Both the position numbers and the translations under genes were made by a program. A model generated the notes under the pieces. The model ran no database searches. It was not told the origin of the DNA and saw nothing but the letters and a program-made list of their open reading frames with translations. A stretch of 64,000 nt of DNA from positions 7,975,338 through 8,039,337 of the forward strand of contig OZ004581.1 in assembly GCA_963924555.1 (NCBI GenBank), written 5' to 3'. Position 1 is the stretch's first letter, and each line of letters begins with the position of its first letter. Positions 1 to 11,917 of the stretch are shown here, in pieces. Source of the DNA: Crambe crambe (taxonomy: Eukaryota > Porifera > Demospongiae > Poecilosclerida > Crambeidae).

Positions 1-290
1 CAGCACTGCCTGCTTAGCGCAGGCTTATGTGACCACTCAGCAACAGCTATAAAATGATTTGCATTCGATTTGCATTGGTGTGTGTGTATACGTGACACAC
101 ACCACCAAACACAAACTTTGGGAATGACTGCTGAATACATTAACAGTTATAGATACAAGAAAGTATATATTATACACAGATGCTCTATTGCACTTGCATG
201 TCAGGGGCACCCTTGAAATTGGTAGTCTTCCACCATACATCAGGGGAAAAATATATATGTAATTTCACCCATGTAAGAGTAACACTGAGT

Positions 291-3178
291 AACAGAGAAA
301 TCTTACACAGAAAGGAGAGGTATTTAATGCAACAATACTATATTAGTTATACTATAGTTAGGTGCACTAAGCTAGTGGCTATATAGCTACATTTAACATG
401 ACATGCACTTTCATTGTTATATAGCTATCAGGGTCAATCAGAGTTGAATCCATGCAGCTAGGGATGCATGGGACGATTGAGGGGGTTGCAATCCCCATCC
501 CCTCCTTGTCCCATGCCCAGGCAGCTACATAGCTGTGCATGTTACAGTTAATTGTAATGCTCCAGTTAGATATCCTTAAACTTCCAAGCATCATGACATT
601 GAACTTTGTCATGGAATTCCAATCATCTTATCATAGCAACCTGGAATATACATACACATGCATATGTGCATCAACCTAATTCCATTATAGCATTATCAGA
701 TCATAATAAACTTCCCCTTGCATGGGTTCCACATGTGCATGATACATTCTACATACATATAACTAGCTATTATAGCTATAGCTCTTTTACTAAAATCTTC
801 TATGGCTACAGTTTCCTGATGATATAGGTATAGTTAGTATTCACCCTGCTAGCTATAATCTCGCCACAGGCTCACATATTATAAATATTACAAGTGGTAT
901 AGCAATAGTGAATCCTATAGCTATAGCTAGCTCAAGAGTAGCCATGGCAAAACTTATACGAGTCTCCGAGAAGACAGAACTGATGGGAAATGACAGCAAT
1001 GAGCAGGAAGAATCATGTAAGAAATTTAAGTATACGTAGATCTATGTTATTTACAGAAATCAGATACCTAGCTAAATGCATTCACTTCTTTATAGCTACT
1101 TTTTCAACATGGCTCAAGCTAATTTTGGTCTGGAGATAAAGTTATAGCCAATGAGGATTGTTGTGCATGGAAGTTGAAAATTGATTGACACAGCTAATAG
1201 ATATACGTAATAGCTAGCTATAGCCAAATTTATTGCATCCTTATTACTATTCCAACTCGGCAATACATTTAGGCTCTGCACCATCAGTTGTTGAGATGCA
1301 CCAGTCTCCACCCCTGCACACACACACTGCTGATTCTTCTGTCAGGGTGAGGGCTATAAAAGTAGCTGACATAATGTCAGGTGCCCCCTGATTACGTATT
1401 AAAGTGTGTATAGCTATATGGCATAGAATATAGCTGTTATTATTATCATGACATGGCATAGAATTTTTTATTAACACAAAAATTAATTATACTAGCTCCA
1501 TAGACATCTTATCATCTATAGCTATATGTCTTTTGAGTACATTGAATTGCTAAATTCTTGTGATTATTATATCTAGCTAGCTTTCATATTGATTTTTAGA
1601 GAAAACTGCACACAATAGTCTATGTAGCAATTGTACATACGTAGCTCATAAAGTACTGTCATTTAAAAATCAGGGCTAGGGAATTTGAAAGTGTTTTCAC
1701 AGGCTTTGTTCTTATGAGCTACATGCTATGGCTTGCTTAATTGCATTCTGTGTAAATTCTGTAATATATAAAGCTTCAATTTGAGGTGAAAGTTTGTGGA
1801 ATAGCCATACGTAGCTATCAAAAATAATATATAGCTAAGCTCCAATTTATGCACCCACATGCAACAACTGGCAGCTGACTGTAAGGATTCAAGGCTATAT
1901 ACGTAGCTAAGCTACCGTAGCCATAGTACCTACAATTCTTCCAGTAGAATATTCATGAATGCATGATTATAGCAAAACCTCCAAATAATAGCTAGACTTT
2001 CCTTATTCTGAGTATCCATTATAGCTAGAGGCTCCACTGTAACTGAAAATTAATAATTATGTATCTATTGCAGGATAAGGACAAATGGGTGAAGCCATCC
2101 ATGGTGAAAGAATTCGAACAAATGCACCATTCAAGAGCCTATGGTTTAATTCATTTTGCAATTCTTAGTGCAATTAGCATAATTATTATTTCCTTCTTTA
2201 TTATTTTTCTCACTTAAAATTATTTAGTTTGTGCTTTCCCACACAGTCATATTTTAGCTTTTTCGTCAAAGTAAGACAATGCATATACATGGACGTTATA
2301 ATCAATAGCTAACTAATAAATCTATGAGTAAAGTTTAACATGCATCTAAATTTCAATAATAGCTAACCATTAGATAATAATTCATGTTTACAATTTTCAT
2401 GTATATAGCTATTTTCTTTGTTACAGCTTACGTACTTGTAATTAGCTTTTAGTACAAGGTAATTCAATTTTCATTGTTGAACATTGTCACGAAAATATCA
2501 ATCAAGGTAACATTATTCTCAAAAATCTCCTGTGATTCCCAAGCTTACCTAGCTATGTCATTATTGCTAATGCTATTGTGCTATAATTCCATATGCACAG
2601 ACTTATAATCTTGCATTGAATATTGTTTATCCTCGTCGAATGTGGTAACTTAGTGTAGCATGCAGAAGCAGCAATAGTATTGTAATAAATTGACACACAG
2701 ATGACAACTGATATAAATTAAAAGAACTATAGTTCCAGCTGAACATAAACCCACAAATTATTATTATACACCAGTAATTAGAAAGTAATTTTAAAGTAAT
2801 GTATATGAGTTTATAAAGAGTACCTCCCTTTACCACAAACATCTATAGTTATCATTGACAGACTGAATTTCCCATTAACCAATGCTAGTAATAAACCAGT
2901 TGCTTGATGTAAAAATTACCTACATAATATTATAGTTACGTATCATTATTATAGCTGTACATAGCTTCATGATTGTTAACTAACAACAACTGGTATAATT
3001 TTTAAACATATACGTAGCTAAGGGGTGTATGGAGTGCAATGGAGGTTGAAATGGAGGTTGAAAGTGATTAACATGTATATAATACATACGTAATAACAAA
3101 AATAATAGTCCGGTATAATAGTACATGAACCTATAGAAATGTCTTTTCCAATATGTATGTTAGTTGTTGTTGTTGATT
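291..3178. repeat. Segmental duplication, copy A (carries dispanin-like gene A)
   Basis: About 2.9 kb starting at AACAGAGAAATCTTACACAG is repeated, with scattered substitutions and small indels, at 5138-8222 (offset about 4.85 kb at the left end). The similarity covers promoter, exons, introns and 3' flank, so the whole gene was copied. It fades near a GTTGTTGTTG tract at the right end. Bases 1-290 upstream hold no gene I can support. Confidence 0.9.
944..2217 (+). CDS. Dispanin-like gene A lacking the first membrane-helix exon (3 exons, 96 aa)
   Basis: The exons read from the sequence are 944-1016, 1273-1346 and 2074-2217, with phases 1 then 0, GT donors and AG acceptors. The product starts MAKLIRVSEKTELM. 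Exon 2 encodes a short segment with the pattern APSVVEMHQSPP, matching exon 2 of genes C and D. The last exon starts DKDKWVKPSMVKEFEQ and ends in one hydrophobic helix rich in Ile/Phe. The last exon occupies the position of the VDKKWDKRNYEGARQY exon of gene C, the second half of a CD225/dispanin domain. The exon with the Cys-rich first helix is absent from the 727-bp intron, and because that exon is 144 nt and phase 0-0 its loss keeps the frame. The predicted protein would be tail-anchored with a single helix. Known: CD225 proteins normally have two membrane segments. Whether A is expressed is unknown. Confidence 0.72.
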
Positions 3179-3824
3179 TATGTTCATAATTATGGGGTCA
3201 CAGAACAAATTTAACTTGGTTTCCTGGGTGTCAACCTTTGGCAACTCTGAGATTTTCATGGGCATTTCTTGTGAATTATAGAACTACGTATGTATGCATT
3301 GGTCATGATAGCTAGCTATAGGGTTTCGGAGTAGCTATGTAGTAGAATCCATTTTCTGGCATATTAGTTTGGGTGCTTAAAGAGTAAAAATTGACTTTGG
3401 AATAGCTACAGCATAAAATTAGGCAAAAGAATAATGGAACCACATTTATTGTGGTTAACTGCATGCAGCTGAGTTGGAAAATTCCGCTTGTGTCAGAAAT
3501 GATTGAATAGCTGACATGTCTCCTTCCAACTTGTAATATTTCTGGGCTACTCAAAACATCCAGGCTATTGTGTATACAATGAAAAAAAACTTATCGAGTG
3601 TGCAGCAGAGAGGAATGACAGTGAGACCTGTAGCACAATACAGCTAGGGTATTTTGGATTCTTAAGGAGAACAATTAAGCATTACTTCAAGTTCATAAAG
3701 GTTCATCTACTTCAAAAGAGCACATCAAGAAATCTGCAGCAAGGAAGAGGAAAGCTGAGTGTCAGTTGATAATGATGAACCACCTAGCTATATACTAGTT
3801 TTACATCATGAAAACCTGTATAAT

Positions 3825-4820
3825 AGCGAGCTAGCTAAGCTCTAGATTTTTCACAAATCATCTGTTGGCATGCAGTCGCCTGTTTTGATTATTAATTTTA
3901 TTGTGTTTTGAATGTTTGCACAGTATGTTAGCTATATTATGAGATGCATTTAGCTATAAAATATAAAATGATGTATAGAACTGTGTGTCCATTGATTTTG
4001 ATTGTGTAACTCTGCATGGGAGGTAGCTATTAAAGTAACTTTTGATGTGAAAGGGGCCTGAAATCTTCATCTCTTCCATTTCCCCCACCCCACTTAATTG
4101 ATCGACTTGCTGGATGCCGGAGTGTCCAAGTGTTGAAATTATAATATCTTGTGCCACAAAAAAAGTGACTGCATGTGCACAAGCGGTGCGGTGGTTCAAC
4201 TGTTGATAAAATCCAAATGCAGTTTGTGGTTTAGTGCTTGCAGCTTTAATGTTTAGCTAAGTGTGCTAACTGACCAATCAGTATATTATTACGTATTCTA
4301 CGCAGGGTTGTAGGAGTTCAATTTGTGTTTGTGATGTCTGCTGCAGGGTTATGTGGTCAGTTTGATGTCTGCTGTCGCTCCATGTAATCATATAGCTAGC
4401 TAGTTAGGTGCTGCAGGGTTCAAATAGCTGAGTAGCTAGCTACGTAATAATTATGAAGGACCTGCTACTGACCAATCAGATAATTGTTGACTGTAGTCTA
4501 GAGTAATTGAATCCTTAAGCTTATAGAATGTCATTAAGAATGTCTGTAGAATCCGAACCAGTTCTTTCCCTCAGCTTGTTTGTCTCTGACTACATATTGA
4601 ATTACAACCATTAGCAAGTAGCAGTGCTTTGATCTTATAACCAGAAGTAGCTAGACTATTATAGCTAGCTATGCTAGGTCTCTCATTGGAGTCTTTGCTT
4701 TTAGCTATAGCTAAAAGGTCGTGAAAGTTGTTGCATAGCTATAACTACAGCTATTATCATCCAGCAAAGATTGCGTATAAGTTAGTATGGCAAATTTAAA
4801 TCTTTCAGAGAGGTGGCTAC
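3825..4820 (+). pseudogene. Duplicated dispanin upstream region with an orphan exon 1 relic
   Basis: This stretch matches 10153-10922, the region in front of dispanin C, including the CTCTCATTGGAGTCTTTG block and the start ATG. At 4797 the reading frame gives MANLNLSER exactly as in gene C, then departs into unrelated sequence without the expected donor. From about 4870 the sequence switches to the A/B-type promoter (GTATTCACC...TATAAATATTGCAAG). No exons 2-4 follow, so this is a truncated copy left between genes A and B. Confidence 0.7.
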
Positions 4821-5773
4821 AGGTGGTTGCAGGTTTATACTGCATGACATATATACATAGCTAATGATTATATAGGTATAGCTAGTTAGTTATTTTTAGT
4901 ATTCACCAGCTATAATCCTGCCACTGGCCCACATATAAATATTGCAAGTGGTAAAAATATTATTTCTAATGAACTATCATAGCTATATTATACATATGTT
5001 ATCCAAACTTGGAAAAGTTATAACATATGAAATGAAACTACCAGGTTGATATACTAGACTACATACACAGGATTGGAAACAGGCATACGTATATGCATGC
5101 GTATAATCTATAGGACACTCCTTGTGGGTACCTGGCGAACAGAGAAATCTTACACAGAAAGGAGAGGTATTTAATGCAACAATATTATATTAGTTATACT
5201 ATAGTTAGGTGCACTAAGCTAGTGGCTATATAGCTACATTTAACATGACATGCACTTTCATTGTTATATAGCTATCAGGGTCGATCAGAGTTGAATCCAT
5301 GCAGCTAGGGATGCATGGGACAATTGAGGGGGTTGCAATCCCCATCCCCTCCTTGTCCCATGCCCAGGCCTGTAGCTACATAGCTGTGCATGCTATAGTT
5401 AATTATAATGCTCCAGTTAGATATTCTTAAACTTCTGAGCAAATATCATGACATTGAACTTCGTCATGGAATTCCAATCATCTTATCATAGCAACCTGGA
5501 ATATACATACACATGCACATGTGCATCAACCTAATTCCATTATAGCATTATCAGATCATAATAAATTTCCCTTGCATGGCTTCCACATGTGCATGATACA
5601 TTCTACGTACATGTAACTATTATAGCTATAGCTCTTTTACTAAAATATACTGCAAGGATATATCTTCTATAGCTATTCCTGATGATATATATATAGGTTT
5701 AGTATTCACCCTGCTAGCTATAATCTTGCCACATGCATGCTCACATATAAATATTATAAGCTACATAATAGCC

Positions 5774-7181
5774 ATGGCAAAACTTATACAAGTCTCCGAG
5801 AAGACAGAACTGATGGGAAATGACAGCAATGAGCAGGAAGAATCAGGTAAGAAATTAAAGTAGATCTATACCTGCACAGGTATAGCTAGCTACATAGAAA
5901 TCAGATAATAATTGCATTTACTTCTTCATAGCTATATTATACTTTTTCAACATGGTTCATAGCTAATTTTGATCTGGAGATAAAGTTAGCCAATGACAGA
6001 GTTTAGGACATTTTGGGACTATATCGCATGTGTCACAGTAGCTACGTAATAGTCTACACGTATAGCTCCATGGCCATCAGGTGCATGGAGGTTGAAAATT
6101 GATTGACATGCATAGCTAATAGCCAAATTTATTGTAGCTTTTTAACTCTATTCCAACTCGGCAATACATTTAGGCTCCGCACCATCAGTTGTTGAGATGC
6201 ACCAGTCTCCATCCCTGCACACACACACTGCTCATTCTTCTGTCAGGGTGAGGGCTATAGAAGTAGCCGACATAATGTCAGTCGATAGCTCTAGATATTT
6301 TTTCTATTACAGTGTATATAGTTATATACGTAGCTATGGAATATAGAATATACGTATAGCTGTTATCTGGTTCTATAGCTATTATTATTATGATATGGCA
6401 TAGGATTTAGCACAAAAATTAATATACTTATCATCTAGCTACATGTCTTTTGAATTGTTAAATTCTTGTGATTATATCTATAGTTAGCTTTCATATTAAT
6501 AATTATTTGTAGAGAAAACTGCACACTATAATATAGCTCACAAAGTAGCTATACTGTCATTTAAAAATCAGGGCTAGGGAATTTGAAAGTGTTTTCACAG
6601 GCTTTGTTCTAATGAGCTACATGCAGTGTTGCCAGGTTGCTCACTTAAAAAATCCACAGATACCATAGAAATCCATAGTCATCCATAGACAATTTTGTTA
6701 TCCAAAAATCCACAGATTGTGGATAAATCCATGAACCTGGCAACACTGCTGTTACATGCTATGGCTTGCTTAATTATTATGCATTCTACAGTATGTAAAT
6801 TCTGTAATATATAAAGCTTCAATTTGAGGTGAAAGTTTGTGGAATATGCATACGTATCAAAAATAAGCACCCACATACATGCAACAACTGGCAGCTGACT
6901 GTATAGCACCTACGATTCTTCCAGTAGAATATTCATGAATTCATGATTATAGCAAAACCTCCAAATAATGGAGAGGTTCCACTGTAGCTAAATTATGCAT
7001 CTACGTATTGCAGGATAAGGACAAATGGGTGAAGCCATCCATGGTGAAAGAATTCGAACAAAATCACCATTCAACAGCCTATGGTTTAATTCATATTGCA
7101 ATTCTCAGTGCAATTAGCATAGCAATTATTTCCTCCTTTATTATCTTTATTATTATCTTTTTCTCACTTAAAATTATTTAG
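5774..7181 (+). CDS. Dispanin-like gene B lacking the first membrane-helix exon (3 exons, 104 aa)
   Basis: The exons are 5774-5846, 6174-6247 and 7014-7181, again phases 1 and 0. Exon 1 is MAKLIQVSEKTELM and so on, one residue different from gene A. The last exon begins DKDKWVKPSMVKEFEQNHHS and reaches a stop at 7179-7181, giving a tail eight residues longer than in A and a longer hydrophobic C-terminal helix. Both copies keep open frames and usable splice sites after duplication, which argues for some constraint. As in A, the Cys-rich first-helix exon typical of dispanins is missing, and the intron between exons 2 and 3 shows no CCCPLG-like coding. A spliced transcript could confirm or overturn this exon set. 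Confidence 0.72.
6624..6748. mobile_element. hAT-like MITE inside intron 2 of gene B
   Basis: A 125-bp insert is absent from the corresponding place in copy A (near 1715). Its ends are perfect 15-bp inverted repeats, CAGTGTTGCCAGGTT at the left and AACCTGGCAACACTG at the right. The flanks are GCTACATG on the left and, after two extra bases, GTTACATG on the right: an 8-bp target duplication with one mismatch. CAGTG-type termini and 8-bp duplications are usual for hAT elements; no coding capacity is seen. Confidence 0.8.
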
Positions 7182-7527
7182 TTCGTGCCTTCCCACACAG
7201 ACACAGTCACATTATTTAGCTTTTTCATCAAAGTCGTTATAATCAATAGCTAGCTAACTAATTAATCTATGAGTAAGTTTAACGTGCATTTATAATAGCT
7301 AGCTAACCATTAGATAACAATTCATGTTTACAATTTCACGTTATTTTCTTTGTTACAGCTTACTTGTAATTAGCTTTAGTACAAGGTAATTCAATTTTCA
7401 TTGTTGAGCATTGTCACAAAAGATAATTGGCACTCATTATTCTCAAAAATCTCCTGTGATTCTCGTAATATTCCCAAGCTCACCTAGCTATTTACCTATA
7501 ACAAACGTCATTTTTAGATATCGTTTT

Positions 7528-7566
7528 AACAGCACTTATGTATCTGCCTTGGCCTCATTATCTAGC
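7528..7566 (+). pseudogene. Decayed fragment of a dispanin last exon
   Basis: The sequence ACAGCACTTATGTATCTGCC followed by TTGGCCTCATTATCT closely matches the last-exon segment of gene D (ACAGCACTTACCTACC then TTGGCCTCATTATCT), but with no usable frame or splice context. It suggests that the A/B progenitor once carried a canonical last exon downstream. Confidence 0.5.
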
Positions 7567-8222
7567 TGTCATTATTGCAAATGCTATTGTGCTATGCACA
7601 GACTTAGCTATGATCTTGCATCGAACATTGTTTATCCTCGTCAAATGTGGTAACTTAGTGCAACATGCAGAAGCAGCAATAGTATTGTAATAATTATGCT
7701 GATAACTGACATAAATTAAAAGAATTAGTTCCAGCTGAACATAAACCCACAAATTATTATTATTATACACAAATAATTAGAGAGTAATATTAAAGTAATG
7801 TATATGAGTTTGTAAAGAATACCACACTTTACCATAAACATTGAATTTTGTCTATAATTATGAGACTTATTATAGCTAATTGTTATGTTTGTGGTTTTAA
7901 CATTGACAGTTGTCAATTCTTGAATTGCCCATTAACCAACAAAATATGGCATGGTAGCATAATAAAGCAGTTGCTTGATGTAAAAATTACGTACATATAA
8001 TTATTTATTATAGTTATCATTATTTAATACACGTATATAGCTTCTGGTTATTAACAACAACTGGTATAGTTTTTATATATAGTGATAACTAGCATAGAGG
8101 TTGAAATGGAGTGATTGACATGTGCATACATGATAACAAAAAATAATAGTCCGGTAGAGACTCCTATAGAGCTACAATACGTACATGAACCTTATAGGAT
8201 TGTGTTTGTTTGTTGTTGTTGA

Positions 8223-9360
8223 CTTCCCCTAGCCACGTGCCTGGAATACACGTGCCTGGAATGCAAATTATCAGGAATAGGTACTGCAATCTGATTGGGG
8301 CGCAACTATTGTTGCGCCAGCAAGTCGTTGGTGCATGCTATAACAGATAACGACACCAGACCCCTTCCCTTCCCCCACCCACCAATAAAAGGAAGGTAAA
8401 GGGTCGGCAACGCTACCTACCTGCCATGCGCATGCGCGCATGCAACAGTCCCGCGGCCCGGTGTACGTGTAGGAGCGATATGGGGCCCCCCGTGATATGC
8501 GACCGTATTATCACTAGTGAAATGGGGCCTCATAGCGCTAGTATTTTGGGGCTCCCCCAGTGAAATAGGGCCCACGCACGCGTGCTGGCAATCAGCTAGC
8601 TATCATCAAAGAGTACTTAGCTAACAGGTGGACCAGGAATGTATCCTGATGGCTATGACAAGCAGTCTAAGAATGGTCTTAGAAAGAGGAGGAGGAAGAT
8701 CCAGCAGAATATAAAAATTGCTATAGCTAGGTGCTAGACTGATGTGTTGATTTGGTGGGCAGAGCTTCTTGGAGTTAGCCCCTGCCCTGTTCATTTAGGC
8801 ATGCATAGCTAACTGCCATGAGTTTCAGGGGGTTAACCGTGTGAGGTAGGACGCCATTGACTTGGGCTAGCTGGTATGCATTGCATACAAGAGGCAAGGA
8901 TACATAGTTCTATATAGATTCCTCATAGCTACAGTATTCTAATGGTGTGTTAGTCAGTTGGAGTATTATAACCACAATCGAGTGTATAAATTTTCTGACT
9001 TGCTTCATAGACTCTGACGTTGACCATGCAGACTGAGACACTTTTCTAGTGTCATGTGACATAGCTTACTGAGTAGAAATAGGGAACCTCTATTTTGTGG
9101 TAGAACTATCCTATTGTGGACCAAGAATCAAGATGACATTTTCTCATCTAGCATGCGACATATTCACCACGCTTCTTCCAAGGTGATTTTTATAGCTAGA
9201 CTGGAGAAAACCACCAATCTCTCTCTTGCATCCATGCAGTGATTTCATTATTCACTGAGGGGGGACATTATGTCCTAGGGGGACATTACTCACTGGTGAA
9301 AATTGTCCACTGGGACAAATTTTGGGAGGATAATATTCAGACACCATCACAGTTAGCTAC
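8223..9360. other. Intergenic stretch with GC-richer patch; no gene seen
   Basis: Contains a short perfect hairpin GGCGCAAC-TATT-GTTGCGCC near 8299-8318, alternating GCGCATGCGCGCATGC near 8437, and runs of GGGGCCCC-type sequence at 8475-8580 that recur at 9690-9810, 17020-17110 and 17910-18060. Apparent reading frames here are short and unsupported. Confidence 0.6.
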
Positions 9361-9364
9361 TGTA

Positions 9365-9690
9365 AAGTTAAGCTTTTATTTTATTAGGAAGCTTGGAAAA
9401 TTGAGGGAGCCCCATATCACTGACTGGTCCCTAGCTATAGCAAAAGCTTTTATTTTGCTAGGAAACTTTGGTCCCTATAGTTTTTATTTTGTTATGAAGC
9501 TTGGAAAATTGAGGGAGCCCCATATCACTGACTGGTCCCTAGCTATAGCAAAAGCTTTTATTTCGCTAGGAAGCTTGGAAAATTGAGGGAGCTCCATATC
9601 ACTGACTGGCCCCTATACCAAAAGCTTTTATTTTGCTAGGAAGCTTGGAAAATTGAGGGGGCCCCATATCACTGACTGGTCCCTATAGCC
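9365..9690. repeat. Minisatellite, units of about 75-110 bp
   Basis: About four to five imperfect copies of a unit containing AAGCTTTTATTTTGCTAGG, GGAAAATTGAGGGAGCCCC and ATATCACTGACTGGTCCCTA follow one another. It makes a 115-codon frame on the plus strand that is repeat-derived, not a gene. The right edge runs into GGGGACTATGGAGTCCCC-like palindromic sequence (9690-9810). Confidence 0.8.
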
Positions 9691-10152
9691 CTAGGAATAT
9701 GGGGACTATGGAGTCCCCATAACCCTAGTTACATGGGGCCCCCCCAGCCCTAAATCTCTAGTGATTTGGGGATGGGGGGCCCCAAAACCAGGGGGGCCCT
9801 ATTTCACTACTACACCGAGTCCACTGTTCTGTCCCGGAAACTAGGCAGACAGCTAATTTACACTACAGCCACTCCTGTTGATAGAAGGCTGCAGCACTTA
9901 GCGGTAGTGGTTTTGTGGTTTGAAACCATGTACAGTTGCATGCCCACTCATGTACCAATAATTATTAAATACGAAAACATACATGAATTTGAGCTATCAG
10001 CTACAGGAGGATACTCAGCAGCCTGTTGAGAATATGAACTAGCATGATCATGATTATGAATTTTATTGACATGGCCATTATGTGTGTGGTTGTCCCTGAA
10101 ATAGATTTTTGAAAGTTGGCACCTATGCTCTTCATGTGAAAAAACCCGTATC

Positions 10153-10922
10153 TAGCGAGCTAGCTAAAACTCTAGATTTTTCACGAATCTAATCTTTTAT
10201 CTGTTGGCATGCAGTCGCCTGTTTTGATAATTAATTTGTGTTTTAAATGCTTGCACAGTATGTTATATGAGATGCATTTCCAGTGTTCTTTGTTAATTTG
10301 ACATAGCTAATAGCTATAAAATATAAAATGATGTATAAAACTGCCTGCCTGTTGATTTTGATTGTGCACGTAGCTGGGAGGCATTAAATAACTTTTGATG
10401 TGAAAGGGGCCCGAAATCTTCATCTCTTCCATTTCTCTCACTTATTAATCAACTTGCTGGATGCCGGGGTGTCCAAGTGTTGAAATTATAATACGTATCT
10501 TGCGCCACAAAAAAAGTGACTGCATGTGCACAAGCAGTGTGGCAGTTCAACTGTTGATAAAATCCAAATGCAGTTTGTTGCTTAGTGAGATGATTCTATA
10601 TTATTATGTATTCTATACACAGGGTTGTAGGGGTTTAATTTGTGTTTGTGATGTTTGCTGCAGGATTTTGTGGTCAGTTTGATGTGTGATGATTCTGATG
10701 TCGTAGTTAGGTGCTGCAAGGTTCAAATAGCTGAGTAGTGCTTTGATCTTATAACCACAAGTAGCTCCTCATAAATAGCTAGGTCTCTCATTGGAGTCTT
10801 TGCTATTATAAAAGGATTATTAATTTTCATGAAAGTTGTTGCATATAGCTATAATTACAGCTAATATCATCCAGCAGAAATTACATATAAGTTAGTATGG
10901 CAAATTTAAATCTTTCAGAGAG
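10153..10922. repeat. Duplicated 5' region of dispanin C
   Basis: Matches 3825-4812, from the CTCTAGATTTTTCAC block through the CAGTCGCCTGTTTTGAT block to exon 1 of gene C. The last 150 bp also match the region before gene D at about 18120-18252. It therefore contains the shared C/D promoter. Confidence 0.85.
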
Positions 10923-11917
10923 GGAAGGATTGATGGCTAATGACCAGGAAGAATTGTGTAAGTCTTACTTCATAGCTATAGCTATACAGTGAATGGACAC
11001 ACTTTAATTGTCCTCCTTCAAAGTGGGATTTCCGAAATAGCTAACAGTCCATGATGATCCTGCATGGACAGAACTAGCCTAGTGCCAGGCTCTCAGGAAG
11101 AGGGAGGGGGAAGCCTGGGAGCCTGAGAGCCTGGCACAAGGCTAGGACAGAACTAGTCAGATGATGTATGGTAGCTACATATGGTTATAATAATATCTCA
11201 ATAATAATTATTACACAGACCCTCTACCATCTGCTGTTGAAGCACATCAGTTTCCTCCACCTCCTACTCGTTCTTCTTATGTACGTACATATCTATAATT
11301 ATGTGACATGTATAATTATAGCTACACATTCTAAATAAAAGTGTGCATTGTTGTAGCTATATCTAAGGAATAGCTAGCTAACTGGAGCTATACGTATAGC
11401 TACGTATCACTATGTAAGGGGCATATATATAGCTAGATGTGCAGGCAGCAGAGAATCTCTTGGGGCTCTATGCAGTCCACCATGCCCTATACGATTAATA
11501 CCTGATATACTTAATTCCTCTTAATTTCTATAGGCCATAAGCGATCAACCGATATCAACACAGAATGGTTATCGCATAAACCTGACAAAGTCACATATTG
11601 TGCATTACTTGTCTATATTTACCTGCATCTGTTGCTGTTGTCCTCTTGGACTTGCTGCATTGTATTACAGCAATAAGGTCAGTACAACTGGCTTAAAGAG
11701 CTTCAGTACTTTATGATGCATGTTGTTAATGCAGGTGGACAAAAAGTGGGATAAGCGTAACTATGAAGGAGCCCGTCAGTATGAAATTTATGCCAAAATC
11801 TTCAACATAATTGGCATAATTATTGGCACGTTGACGGCACTTATCTTCCTTGGGCTCACTATCTGGGCTATTGTAGGTAGTTCTGCAAGATCTGCTTACA
11901 CCCGTTATGATTATTAA
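10897..11917 (+). CDS. CD225/dispanin-family membrane protein C (4 exons, 149 aa)
   Basis: Exons 10897-10957, 11219-11280, 11534-11677 and 11735-11917 join in phases 1, 0, 0 with good GT/AG sites. The protein starts MANLNLSEREGLMANDQEEL, then a proline-rich N-terminal part. Residues 60-89 hold the first hydrophobic segment with TCICCCCPLGLAALYYSNK. The conserved loop VDKKWDKRNYEGARQYEIYA follows, then a second helix (IFNIIGIIIGTLTAL onward) and a short tail ending YTRYDY. This is the standard CD225/dispanin layout (the family that includes IFITM and PRRT proteins): re-entrant or membrane helix with clustered cysteines, basic loop with G-A motif, second transmembrane helix. The cysteines are likely S-acylation sites by analogy. 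The substrate or partner is unknown. It is paralogous to D (18253) and more distantly to E (20878). Confidence 0.9.
11075..11144. mobile_element. 70-bp fold-back element (TAG...CTA type) in intron 1 of gene C
   Basis: The ends are inverted repeats of 23 bp with one mismatch, starting TAGCCTAGTGCCAGG at the left and ending CCTGGCACAAGGCTA at the right. It is flanked by the direct repeat GGACAGAAC (11066-11074 and 11145-11153). Paralogue D has the empty site, GGACAGAACTAGCTATG at about 18496, with one copy of the target. That comparison proves insertion with a 9-bp target duplication. Confidence 0.85.

Larger units (their letters stand above)
5138..8222. repeat. Segmental duplication, copy B (carries dispanin-like gene B)
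   Basis: Direct copy of 291-3178. It differs by point changes, a 125-bp MITE at 6624-6748 and small indels. The 3' flank from 7182 to 8222 holds no functional gene but keeps a decayed dispanin exon fragment near 7530. Confidence 0.9.

Noticed and set aside
9239-9586. 115-codon plus-strand frame
   Set aside because: It follows the minisatellite units at 9365-9690; the protein repeat mirrors the DNA repeat and no gene context exists.
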